From: Drosophila pseudoobscura | Taxonomy: Eukaryota > Arthropoda > Insecta > Diptera > Drosophilidae | Direction of reading: 5' to 3' | DNA length: 64,000 bases | Assembly (NCBI RefSeq): GCF_009870125.1 | Contig: NC_046683.1 | Coordinates: 61,519,869 to 61,583,868, forward strand | Shown here: piece by piece, positions 54,100-64,000 of the stretch | Layout of the letters: each line of letters opens with the position of its first letter | Position numbering within the stretch: the stretch's first letter is position 1 | Notes under the pieces: generated by a model | What the model was told of the DNA's origin: nothing | Databases searched by the model: none | The model's input: only the letters and a program-made list of their open reading frames with translations | Translations under genes and position numbers: made by a program

Positions 54100-57000
54100 G
54101 GCAACTGCCAGTGCTACTTCACGCATTATTTTAAATTCTTTAAACTACCCAAAAGTAAACTACTACCAGAAGGTCTCTCCTCTATCATTGTGAATCCCAG
54201 TTGACAGTATTTCCCACAAGCATTGATGCAATGCTGCATGAAAACCAAAGAATCTGACACTCGTCATATAAATTCATCAATTAAACATTAATTTATGCTG
54301 TGAAGCAAAGTTTTGCGGTCACATAAATCTGCGAGTCTTGTTTGTTGTCCCCGACCCACCCCCCAAAACCGCAACGATTGCTGATTCTGACCTCAGGACG
54401 AGAACCCCAAAATGATTGAAGCCGCCTCGAAGGGAAAATTCCATTTCCAATGCTCGGAGGATAAGACTGCCACCAAAACGTAAATGATGTTGAAACATTT
54501 ATTGGTTACAGAGAGAACATTTCCAAGCAGCGTGATAAGCGACAAACTGTTGACAGTTGGGATTCGGTTCTGCAAGGGATATGCTCGTTCGAATTTATTT
54601 GCCCAGCTAGCAATTGGGTGAACGAGTGTGTGGAAAATATAGGAGAGGGGAAATCCTTTGCCTTTGGCTCATAATTTGCAGCTTCTCCACACACTTTCGG
54701 CCAGGCCAGGTCATTTTGGCCCGTCTCTACCTCGTGCCGCTCCTTCTTTTTATGGTTTTCATTAAAAATGCAAATGAGCAGTGGAGATTGCAATCGTGGC
54801 GGTTGCCAGGCGACCAGGTGAGGTCAGAAAAAGAGCAGACACAGTGAAATTTATGCCAGGGGTTCAGATTCTGAAATTTATTGTAGCCACTCAGGTGCGA
54901 GCATATCGAATATTATGTGAAGTTGGTGCTGCAAGTAACTTATATATTATGGGCCACAGCTTTAACTGTATTTAACGAAACTTAGAGTCCGCCACTGGAT
55001 CTATTATTTTTGCAAGTGTATCTCAATTGAATAGTTTATGGAATATACAGTATTCCACCTCTTCAACATTTGTGTTGCCACCAATTGTTGCGGGGCCAAA
55101 GCCGTTCGCCAGACACAGAGACCAGACCCAAAAAAAGAGAGCAACAGCTACAGAGAAGCAGATAAATGGAGACAGTACAAAAGCAACACAGAAAGAGAAA
55201 CAGAGAACTGTAGAGGAGAAAAGCAGCTCGAAAGCTGAATTAAATCGTCGAAAGTTCAAAATGAATGAAAGCAGCGAGCGACGAATAAATGAATGAAACG
55301 AAATGAATCCCAAAGGGGTGAACTGAATGCAGCGGGGATTGGGGCGGCTGCTGTAGTTGAAAAGAGCAGTGGTCCCCTTTCCTATCAACTTGTTCTCCTG
55401 ATGCTGATGCTGGTGCTGGTCCTTCTGTCTTGTTGTTATGACAGGCGGAGTTTAAGGAGGAGCCGTGCAAAGTTTCGCTTGATTTCGGTGCCGCTCAAAG
55501 TATAATAATGTAACCCAACGACCCCTGCTAGCCTCCAGCCTCTGCTGCTCAGAGTGTGGATGTGGGGCTTCGGGCTTGGGGTGTGGGGCGTGGTCAGGGC
55601 CGGGGTAAAGTGCACGGCGGCTTGTGCTGCTTCAAGTGCACACTTTCTCATGGCTTAGCACTTTGCTGCATGCCTCGTTGGCTTTTGTAGGGTGACGGCG
55701 GAGGCGGAGGCTGAGCCGAGCCTAGCCGAGCCTTGGGATAGGACAGTGAGAGTGCGAGGGGGGAGGGAGAGGGTGAGTGGGAGTGGGAGTGCAAGGGCGA
55801 GGAACAGGATGAGGCTTATGCAACAAATAATTTAATTTTATGCTGGATACAAACCGACAACCGGCAAACGGCAAACGAATGAACGAGCGAACGAACGACA
55901 ACGGAAATGCCACTTTACGGCCTGTTTGACGGAAAAGTGGACGTTAAGTTGTGAATATGATGATGGAGATGGAGACGGGGCCAGTTGATGATGATGGGCA
56001 TGGCCGATGATGGCTGGGCGAGCAACTGGCAAGGCAACTGAAATATTGCGCATACGCCCCCGTGGGACTACAGGACAGCGAGGGCGAAGGCGAGGGCACA
56101 CAAATGGCATTGAGGTCAAGCTATAAACTGGCCTAAATGTCATATCAACTGGAGATGTGCTCTATGGCACTTGAGCGGCATCAAAACGAAGGATTAGGAT
56201 ATAAAAATGTTGCTTTTCATGCCTCTTGGGGTTGATTATCATATGAATAACATAATTGGATGAATATATGAGTATTTCAGTACCCCTGAGGAGCTGCGCT
56301 ATATAAAGTGTCGGAATAAACATGTTTGAACGTAAATTAAAAACTACGCAGCATATTTCCACTCGCTTTCTCTTTCAACAGATGCACGAAAGAATAAAGC
56401 TCATATATACGTTAAGTCTGACCTTCTTATTGTGAAGCCATCCCTCTCCCCGACAGACTATCCACGATTTCATGCCCTTTTGGTCAGCAGACAAATGCCT
56501 ACGTCAGACGGAAGCAATCAAATAGTTGAAGCGCAAAATATAAAACATAAAATATGATTAACATATCAAAGCCAACAACAAAATTCTGCCAACGCAGACA
56601 CAAAAAAAGCCCATACATGATTGGGGGCGTCTAAAAAAAAAGGAAAAAGGAGGGAAAACAAAGGATAACGAAGCATGGAATTTGGGTTTGGCAAACCAAA
56701 AGTGACCGCCTCATAAATTGCAACAACCCACAACAATATTAATGGGAAATTCAGGGAACGAAACGGATCAACAAATGAGCAAATATCAAAACCTATAAAA
56801 CCATTTAGTCAGATGAGCGTGAAATTTCTCTGCTTTTTATATACGTATATATGTAGAGGGTATTCACAATTTAACAGGGGTTTTGTACCGCAAAGAATCT
56901 GAAATTCACAAGGAAACAAAGACATTTACATATGGTAGGCATATATTTCGATTCGTGACCGCTAAGAAGAGACCACTATACCATATGGCTGCCAGTGCTA

Positions 57001-60000
57001 AAATTTAAGGCATTCAAAAGTCATTTTAGGAATCAGGATATCCTCGAACTGAACCTTTTTTTGTTGGTGTGATCCACTTTAAAGATTGCGAAACAAGGGA
57101 ATCATGAAAGATGAGGAGTGGAGTGGTCAGTGCAGAATGAAGAATGGCCACAAATTTTGCAACAACTGTGCGGCATTTTATGAGTATGCCACACCCACAT
57201 ATAAACAGAGAGAGTGAGAGCGAGAGAGCGAGAAACCAGTGGCAGGCAGCCATGACACTTTTGGGGCAGCGTTAAATAACATTTAAACAGAGGCCCAGGC
57301 CACGTACCAGGGGCGGTACGTGTGTGCACGGGGTCTGGTCTGGACTAGAAGGATGCGATGCGGGCAGGCCAACATGACGCAAGGAGGCCTTGCCAAAGCA
57401 CAACCAAAACCAGAAACATTGGCTTCAGTTTTTGGCGGTTGTTCCCCTCCTTCTCTGCGACTCTCTGCTGCTCCCCAGTTGCCTTGTCCAGTTGCTGTCC
57501 AGCCATGTCCCTGTCCCGGGCTGCTTATGATGGCAGGAATTAAATTTCATTTAATGTGCCGAAACTTTCCGTACACAGAGGCCCCCACACATGTGGCAGT
57601 GGCAGTGGCGTCTGTGGCAGAATTTTATGATAACAAAAGCAGGTCAAAGTGGACGCCAAGTGGCAGCCACAGCCACAGCCTCTGCTTCTGCCTGTTGGTC
57701 AGCCCTGACTTCTTGCCGCCTGCCCAACTCAACCAAACAAAAAATATGATTATTTTGCGTAATTAACCTAAAATTATATATGTATTTATGTACTGTGTCA
57801 GTCGGAGATTTAGCCCGAAGGTCATCCTTGATGGCCATTAAAAATGCTTTAATTATGGCCCAAACAGATGTTGGCCAAAGACAAAAGAAAACTTTTGCTA
57901 ATGGGAAAACGTTCAGTGGAATGCGGACCTCGGAATTCGAGAGATACGAGGAACGTTCTGGTTTTCATAGGAATTTCGTTGAGCTTTTGGGATATTGAAA
58001 CCAGGAATATCCAACTGAATTGAGTTTCTTTGTAGATTCAACTAATGGTATAACTCGTGAAATAGGGACTAACACAGGGAATAATGGAATCTTGTTAATA
58101 ATCTTCCTGCCGTTTTTCGTTCTCCTTTTCAGTAAAATAAAATTCCCATAGTATGGGATAAAGGAATCATATTAATATGATACGATAACAATCCAATATT
58201 GAGGGGGGTAATTGGGGCGTTTCACCCTCAAATACTTACTCATAAACGTCTTAGCGGCCCACTCCAACCTTCCAGTCGTGGTATTAGGTCCCCATTAAGT
58301 GCTTCAGCTTGGTCAGCCCCATGGCCTGCTCCATTTCAGTTGAATTTTTTGCATAAATCCCCGGCAGAAAACAGAGGGAATCTTGGGCCAAGAAACTGCA
58401 GCGGCAGGCTCAAACAATAATGCCCGTCGCTCCTCTTCTTTGGGCCAAAACCCGTCTACCACAAAATGGTCCACTTAACGCTTGACTAGGCACAAGGTCG
58501 GCCAGCAGAATCAACAAAAGCTGCGCTGGAACTGGGCGGACTTTCGATAATTGGAGGGGAAAACCACAGGGCGAGCTCTCCAGGGATCCAGGGATCCAAG
58601 GATAAGGGCCAAGAAATTGGCAAGGAACAGCAGTCCGCTCTGCTTGGTGCCGCTCAGGTTCGAGGTGGGTTTTTGGGGTCTGGCCACTGCCACTGCCACT
58701 TTATCAGCGGGGCAATTGAAGCGTGGGCCAGTGGGTGTGGGCGTGGGGGTGGGGGTGCTTGGTAGAGGGTTATGCCTGGGGCACTAAATTACGTTTAGTG
58801 GGTTAATAAAATCCCAAGCACTTTTATGCAAATTGAATTAAATGGAAGCCCAGGCCGGTAGCAGAATCTCTACCAGCAGCATCCGACAGCGGCCGGGAAC
58901 AGAAAAACATTTAATGCATTATTTATAAAGGATTATCAGGCAGTAGGCAGTAGGCAGTAGAAGGAGCCCTGAGCGTCATGCATGGCAGCAGAACAGGAAG
59001 TCAACTTCTGCCTAACGAGGACAACTAATTGCCACCGACAGGAGATCTGCCCCCCTGCATCTCTGTTTGTCTTCAGAATTATACATCTCCATTGTTGCTG
59101 CCTTTAATTATATGCATTATGAGACGCTCATTAACAAAGCAAACGAAGAAAAGTCGAAGGGTTCGGCTCCGTCGGAGTACTGAATGCCAAAAATGAAACG
59201 AAAGCCCCAGTCCAGCATTCTCCGGAAGCAGGGCATATAATTCTATAAAACACCTGTGCATATGTGGGAGTGTATCGTATCTATGTAAGTGCGAGTGGGT
59301 GAGTGGGCGAGAGAGGATGCGGGTAAATATAATTTAAATTTATAAAGCCACAAGAAATGTTAAGTACAAAGCGGAATGCCTGCTGCATACACTTTACCCA
59401 GAAGATTCGATAATACTTTATGGAGAATGGAATGTCATAACTCAGAAGTTACTTTCTTGATTTTTTAGGTGGAAGGATGAAATGAACTAGGAGTACGAAG
59501 CCGACGTACTGAAAATAGTATAGAACCTTTAGAGTGGATGACCCATTGGAACTTGAATTTCTCAGGAATTCAATAATTCTTTTTATATTGGTTATATCTA
59601 TCTCCTTTATCCTACAGTACATATATGCAGAGGTTTGTTTGTTTTTGTGCCGTGAACGGGAGACAGCTGAACGGCCGACTGGCCCAACATAATCGGTATA
59701 CCCTGAGGTGCAGGCCCACAATTAGGCTTCCTGTCGCAATACGCATACATACACACAGTGGGTGCTCGTGTGTGGCCCTGTTTGTGTTTTTGAAGTGAAA
59801 GGAAAGTCCTTTTATGCGAACAATTTTTCTTTTTTGTTTCGCATGAAATGAATATATACGAGCCCATATATGCATGACATTTTACATAATTAACTGACAA
59901 TGGGTTTATGTACACAAACAAACAGACAAATAAAAAAACAAACAGACATACATACATACATACATATATGCATTTCCATATATAAGGACATAACCTTTCC

Positions 60001-60524
60001 CCCTGGTTCCTGCTTCTGGCTTCTGGCTCCGGGACCCTGTTCCCAGCCTCAATTCTCAAAGGACTTAAGTTAATTATCACATTTTTTACACACAATTTTA
60101 CTTTACATTGATGCCATGCACAACAAGAACGGCGTGTGGGCTGTGGGACAGCCCGTGGCAGGGGCAGGGACAGGGCCAGGGTCAGGGAACAGGGGCAGGA
60201 GCGGGTGTAGGCCAAGCATTAAAGCGTAATTATGTGTATAATTTGTTGTAATTTGCTGTGAAAAGCTTCACGGTAACGCATGAGATGAACGCATTTAACG
60301 AGACCCATGCCCCCTTACACCACCTCCTCCATTGACCCCAACCCCTAGGCTATCAATCCAAACGAAAAAGTTAAATAAACTCATTAATATACGATAATCA
60401 GGCCAGACATTAAATGCTAGCTGCTTGCGGATGTTGCTTGCGGTGTGAGGCTATCACAAGTCCTTCCTCCCGCCCCTAAAGAAGAGTCGGATATGCATGT
60501 CAGGGGGGAAACCAACATAAAAGG
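54100..60524. other. 6.4-kb intergenic region
   Basis: No gene supported on either strand. Contents are simple: purine tracts near 55740-55800, short AT repeats, a G-rich run at 58733-58762, GCAGTAG-type repeats near 58939-58960, and CATA tetramers near 59945-59970. Confidence 0.55.
58733..58762 (+). repeat. G-rich run, possible quadruplex
   Basis: GTGGGTGTGGGCGTGGGGGT followed by GGGGGTGC: four or more G-runs of at least three at short spacing. Confidence 0.6.
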
Positions 60525-60530
60525 TTTATT
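60525..60530 (-). terminator. Poly(A) signal of the brivido-like gene
   Basis: AATAAA on the minus strand, 48 nt after the stop codon. Confidence 0.7.
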
Positions 60531-60577
60531 TTGTATTTAAATCGAAATATATGGTACTCAGTGGATGTTATTATTAT

Positions 60578-62815
60578 TTAACCTTGATATTGCCTGGGAA
60601 AATTTTGATCATCCGAGGGAGCCTCACCCTCATCCTCGTCCGACTCATTACGAAGATTTCCATCCTTGTCGCCGAAAATAGATCGCTCAGCGATTTCCAA
60701 CTGCGTCTGGAGAATGGCTGCTATCGTGTAGGTCCTTGAAATGCGATCCCTGTGTAGGGCCTGCTGCTTGTGCTCATGCTCTTCCGATTCAATCACAGAT
60801 TTCCACCTGGGTGTAGCTACATAGTTGTATCCCCTCTTGAGTCGAGCTGAAGAATTAGCACGTTCCTGAAGATCCAGTTTGCGCTTGATGTTCTCGGACA
60901 CGGTGCGGTTCCTGCGCTTGTAACTGGGCTGGAGCAAAAATATTTCCCGTACGATCCTGATAGCATCCGCATACTCGACGCGAAGGAACTCCCAGAATGA
61001 GATCTCATCTTTGCGCTGACGATCGCGGACTGCCTTGGCTGCGGTGAAGTAGTTGTTGAGTATCGACACGAACACGTTTACTAGCAGGATGGAGATGGTA
61101 AAGGCCATTATAGTGTAGATCACAATGCCAATCAATTCGCCACCGCTGAAGAGATCTTCGGGATCGACATGGCTACTGAAGCCAAAAGTAAAGCACATAA
61201 TGGTGGCCAACGCGTGCAGCAGGCTCCTAAAGTTCTTTCTGTTGTTGCCGTTGATGCAGACCATAACAATGCCGAATGCCATCATTAAGATGCAGATCAC
61301 ACAGGCCGTGCTGAAGAGAGCACTCCAGGCCAAGGACAGGGTCATCGTAAAGATTTGAAAGATTCTAGCAAACTGCATGACCTTCCACAAACGCAGGGTG
61401 ACCAGGCAGATGAGGCAGCCCATCGCAATAGTGGCCCAATCGTTCAAGCGCGCCGGTACTCGAAAGTCAATAAAATCATGCGTGCTGGCCACCTCTAACA
61501 ACGCCAGAAGCTTGGTTGTAATGCCCGACTTCACACCTTTCATGATTAAAACTGACATGCTGAGAAGTAGGATCAGGACATCCACTTTTACCCAAAAGCT
61601 CTTAAATCGCTTAGGCTCGAACCACAAGGGCACAATCACTGCCACTCCGAGCTGCAGCAAGACAGCCACATAAGCAATAAACCAAATGAAGATAGTCCAT
61701 GGAACGGTCTCCGCCGACATCGTCATGGACACAGTATTGATATCCATGCTGCTTCGGATAATGCCGAAAGGCAAGTTCTCACACCGAATACTGCACACAC
61801 TGAAAAGATCCGCGTCCACATTGTACAGCGTGAAGTCGAAGAAGATAGCTGCGGTCCTGCCGTCGAGCCAATTGTTTTGGAAGAGATATGTGAGCACCTT
61901 TATGCTGTCAATCTTCTTATCCCGTAGCGTGACTACGTAGCCTTTCAGCTCGGGATAGGCTGCAAAGAATCCGTACTGTTTGATATTAAGGAATATTTTC
62001 TCCCAGAAAGTGTGCTTATCCTCCATCGGCAGCCAAGGTAAATAGATAGACCAGGACTTGTCGGTGTAGGGCTCGTCAAAATAAGACGGGCTCCAGCCGT
62101 GGGAATATTCCTTCTCCGTGAATTCCGGATCATTTAAGCCGTATTGTTCTCCGGTGTTCCGTAGCAGCCGCATTCGTACCACGCCAAGCAGCTTAGTGCT
62201 ATTGGAATTGACCCAGTTCGCATTTAGACTATGGTGATCATCTGATAAGAAGGCATTGACCAGAGTGTGTTCGATGAAGGGATACAGCTGATGTATAAAT
62301 AGCACGTGACTTAGGCCAATCGTGCTGGTGGTATTATACGTGATCAAGGTTTGGATAGATTTGTAGTTGTAGTACAGGTCGTCGCGGTCCAGCGCCACAT
62401 TTAAAAACAAATGTATAAGGAAGACCTTTCCGTACACCCAGAGTTCGTGGACAATGGTCCTGTACTTAAGGTTCAGCTTCTCGTTGCGATGTCTCTCCGT
62501 GATCATTAGTTGGCTTCGCAAGCTGCGTAGCCGCAGATTTAGATAGTCCATGCGGTTGTGCCTCTTTGCTTGTGCTTCGTCAGGTTTGGTCATTCGCATA
62601 CGCGGTGGCCAGCAGGCCAAGTCAATGGCTAATAAAAGAAACCTTAATGGATCGAAAACCAGGAACTGAAAAATCGTCACCAAAATGAACGACACCAGGA
62701 TCGCCTTGAATTTTCTGTCCTCGTGATAAATGCCAGAGAGCTCCCATACTGTTAAGGTGCACGCTAAGATTACGAAACTAGTGGCAATAAAGACTACTCG
62801 TTCGTTTTTTCCCAT
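60578..62815 (-). CDS. brv1: Polycystin-family (TRPP-like) channel, brivido 1-like
   Basis: A single exon of 745 residues. The N-terminus has hydrophobic segments at about 7-27 and 38-66, followed by a basic cytosolic linker. A segment near 128-142 leads into the extracytosolic polycystin (TOP) domain, with SWSIYLPWLP near 255-264 and the family signature NWLDGRTAAIFFDFTLYNVD at 315-334. Further membrane segments lie near 371-397, 408-425, 461-481, 491-521 and 560-590, the last two flanking a short pore-like loop (LATIMCFTFGFSSHV). The cytosolic C-terminus is basic then acidic (SDEDEGEAPSDD). Polycystins are cation channels; the Drosophila brivido genes act in antennal cold sensing. Brivido 1 is my best guess among the three, from length and location on this arm, but brv2 or an unnamed relative is possible. 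Confidence 0.7.
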   Translation of the reverse strand: MGKNERVVFIATSFVILACTLTVWELSGIYHEDRKFKAILVSFILVTIFQFLVFDPLRFLLLAIDLACWPPRMRMTKPDEAQAKRHNRMDYLNLRLRSLRSQLMITERHRNEKLNLKYRTIVHELWVYGKVFLIHLFLNVALDRDDLYYNYKSIQTLITYNTTSTIGLSHVLFIHQLYPFIEHTLVNAFLSDDHHSLNANWVNSNSTKLLGVVRMRLLRNTGEQYGLNDPEFTEKEYSHGWSPSYFDEPYTDKSWSIYLPWLPMEDKHTFWEKIFLNIKQYGFFAAYPELKGYVVTLRDKKIDSIKVLTYLFQNNWLDGRTAAIFFDFTLYNVDADLFSVCSIRCENLPFGIIRSSMDINTVSMTMSAETVPWTIFIWFIAYVAVLLQLGVAVIVPLWFEPKRFKSFWVKVDVLILLLSMSVLIMKGVKSGITTKLLALLEVASTHDFIDFRVPARLNDWATIAMGCLICLVTLRLWKVMQFARIFQIFTMTLSLAWSALFSTACVICILMMAFGIVMVCINGNNRKNFRSLLHALATIMCFTFGFSSHVDPEDLFSGGELIGIVIYTIMAFTISILLVNVFVSILNNYFTAAKAVRDRQRKDEISFWEFLRVEYADAIRIVREIFLLQPSYKRRNRTVSENIKRKLDLQERANSSARLKRGYNYVATPRWKSVIESEEHEHKQQALHRDRISRTYTIAAILQTQLEIAERSIFGDKDGNLRNESDEDEGEAPSDDQNFPRQYQG

Positions 62816-64000
62816 TGAACTGTTATCGGGCTTAGGCTTTGCTAATCGAAAAATATTTTTTGTTTCTTTTGACTGACGTTAAAAGTTGTTCTGAGTAATA
62901 GATTTTCAATAGCTCACTCGATTAAACGGAACACAGGCTTCTATTTCCAATGCTTCAATGATATAAAATTGTTAATTGCTCATTCCCAGAGCAATTGTGG
63001 ACAGTGTATCCTAAAAACCAACGTTTATTCAAATATATTAATATGTATTCAAAAAAATTGTATACTCCACCAAAAATACTCAAAAGGTCCAGCAATAATT
63101 TGTTCTGCTTTCTCGTCGGACCTCTGGCATGTGAACAGCAATCCGTTCTGCCCTCTGCTTCACGGAGCTTTCATTGCCTTTACTTTTCACTTCCCCTTCG
63201 CCATTTCCGCCACTTTTCCTATTGCCCCAGCCAGTGGAAATCTTTTTCCTTTATGCCAATTGGCAGGTCACACCAATTGAACTTTAATCGCTGCTGACTT
63301 TTGTCATTGCTTTATCGTTTAGGCGACAACACAGAAGGGCCCCTTCCTCATCCCCATCCCTATCCTCATCCCCATCCCTATTCCCTTCCCGACTCCCAGA
63401 TGACTCTCAGCCGCTCGAACGTTGCCAAAAAAACGCGGTTCAGACGTAATCCCTGAGCGCCACTGGAGTCCGGTCCGGAGCCGGGTCGGGTCGGGTCGCG
63501 TTCGGTGCTGTTTGTCTCATTGAATAGACGCCGACCACGCCCCCTTTGGGTCCGCCAGTCCCCGAGCTGTTAGTGTGTGCGTGTTTAACTACGCGTGTTC
63601 GAATTTTTATGTTCGTCAGTTAGAAATTTTCGGCCATTTCAGCGAAAATTTATAAAAAAAAGGAAATCGAGAAACAGTGGCCGTTGGAAAGAGAGTGGAA
63701 GAGATAGATGGATACAAAGATGGAAAGAGAGGGAAAGAGTGAGAGCCGAGAAAAATGTGTCGTACAAATCTTTGAAATTGCTCCACCGAGAACTATTTTC
63801 AATGCGTCGGAATCAATAAATTTTCGGAGCCATTCGCGGCAACGTTTTGTCTGACAATTTGCCGGAATCTCCTAGATTTCCCCCTGGTCCCCTGCTCCTC
63901 TAGCTGTCCCGTCCTGGCCATTCCAGTGCCCTCCCGTACTCCATCTCCATCGCCATCGCCATCGCCATCTTTATCCATAGTTTGTGCTGTCGGTAATCGT
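62816..64000. other. Region upstream of the brivido-like gene
   Basis: No coding exon supported. CATCCC-type repeats occur at 63345-63390 and GGGTC pentamers near 63482-63497. An initiator-like TCAGT near 63616 followed by purine-rich sequence could be the 5' end of a plus-strand gene continuing past the window, but nothing proves it. Confidence 0.4.

Overview
This is eukaryotic DNA from a fruit fly (Drosophila, Muller element D). The genes have short introns with GT/AG borders, long AT-rich and microsatellite-rich intergenic stretches, and TATA-driven insect cuticle-protein genes. Gene content matches D. melanogaster polytene region 76B as I remember it: the Shal potassium channel, Listerin, a p150-dynactin paralogue, the four Cpr76B cuticle genes and a brivido-type polycystin channel. 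Species is not certain; simple-sequence content and insertions inside genes make me favour a species outside the melanogaster subgroup. Symbols come from recognising protein sequence and gene order, not from a search.

Layout. (1) 1-3.8 kb: the last two coding exons and long 3'UTR of a plus-strand gene, best read as Shal (Kv4). (2) 3.8-15.9 kb: about 12 kb with no convincing gene, only microsatellites, G-rich tracts and two clear inverted repeats. (3) 15.9-28.1 kb: a dense housekeeping block. A NOL11-like ribosome-biogenesis gene (minus) shares a 511-bp promoter with the 14-exon ubiquitin ligase Listerin (plus). Listerin carries at least one gene in its introns on the opposite strand (399 aa, two exons), plus a 33-codon membrane-micropeptide ORF. 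Just downstream is an unrecognised plus-strand gene built from two families of tandem repeats and flanked by CxxC motifs. (4) 28.4-32.6 kb: a CAP-Gly/coiled-coil dynactin-1 paralogue, followed by a 117-bp tandem duplication. (5) 33.8-53.4 kb: the cuticle cluster Cpr76Bd (minus), Cpr76Bc (minus), Cpr76Bb (minus) and Cpr76Ba (plus). I rebuilt the tiny first coding exons of Bd and Bc from splice sites. A small intronless Mic10-like (MICOS) gene sits between Bd and Bc. (6) 53.4-60.5 kb: intergenic, with one decayed coding-like fragment. (7) 60.6-62.8 kb: a 745-aa single-exon polycystin-family channel (brivido 1-like), then upstream sequence to the window end.

The genes do not form one pathway. 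The cuticle genes are a co-regulated family; NOL11-like and Listerin share a promoter and both act around ribosomes (rRNA production, and rescue of stalled 60S subunits). The most interesting unexplained items are the antisense micropeptide, the repeat-built CxxC gene, the intronless Mic10-like gene, the broken coding fragment near 53.9 kb and the 12-bp perfect hairpin near 14.75 kb.
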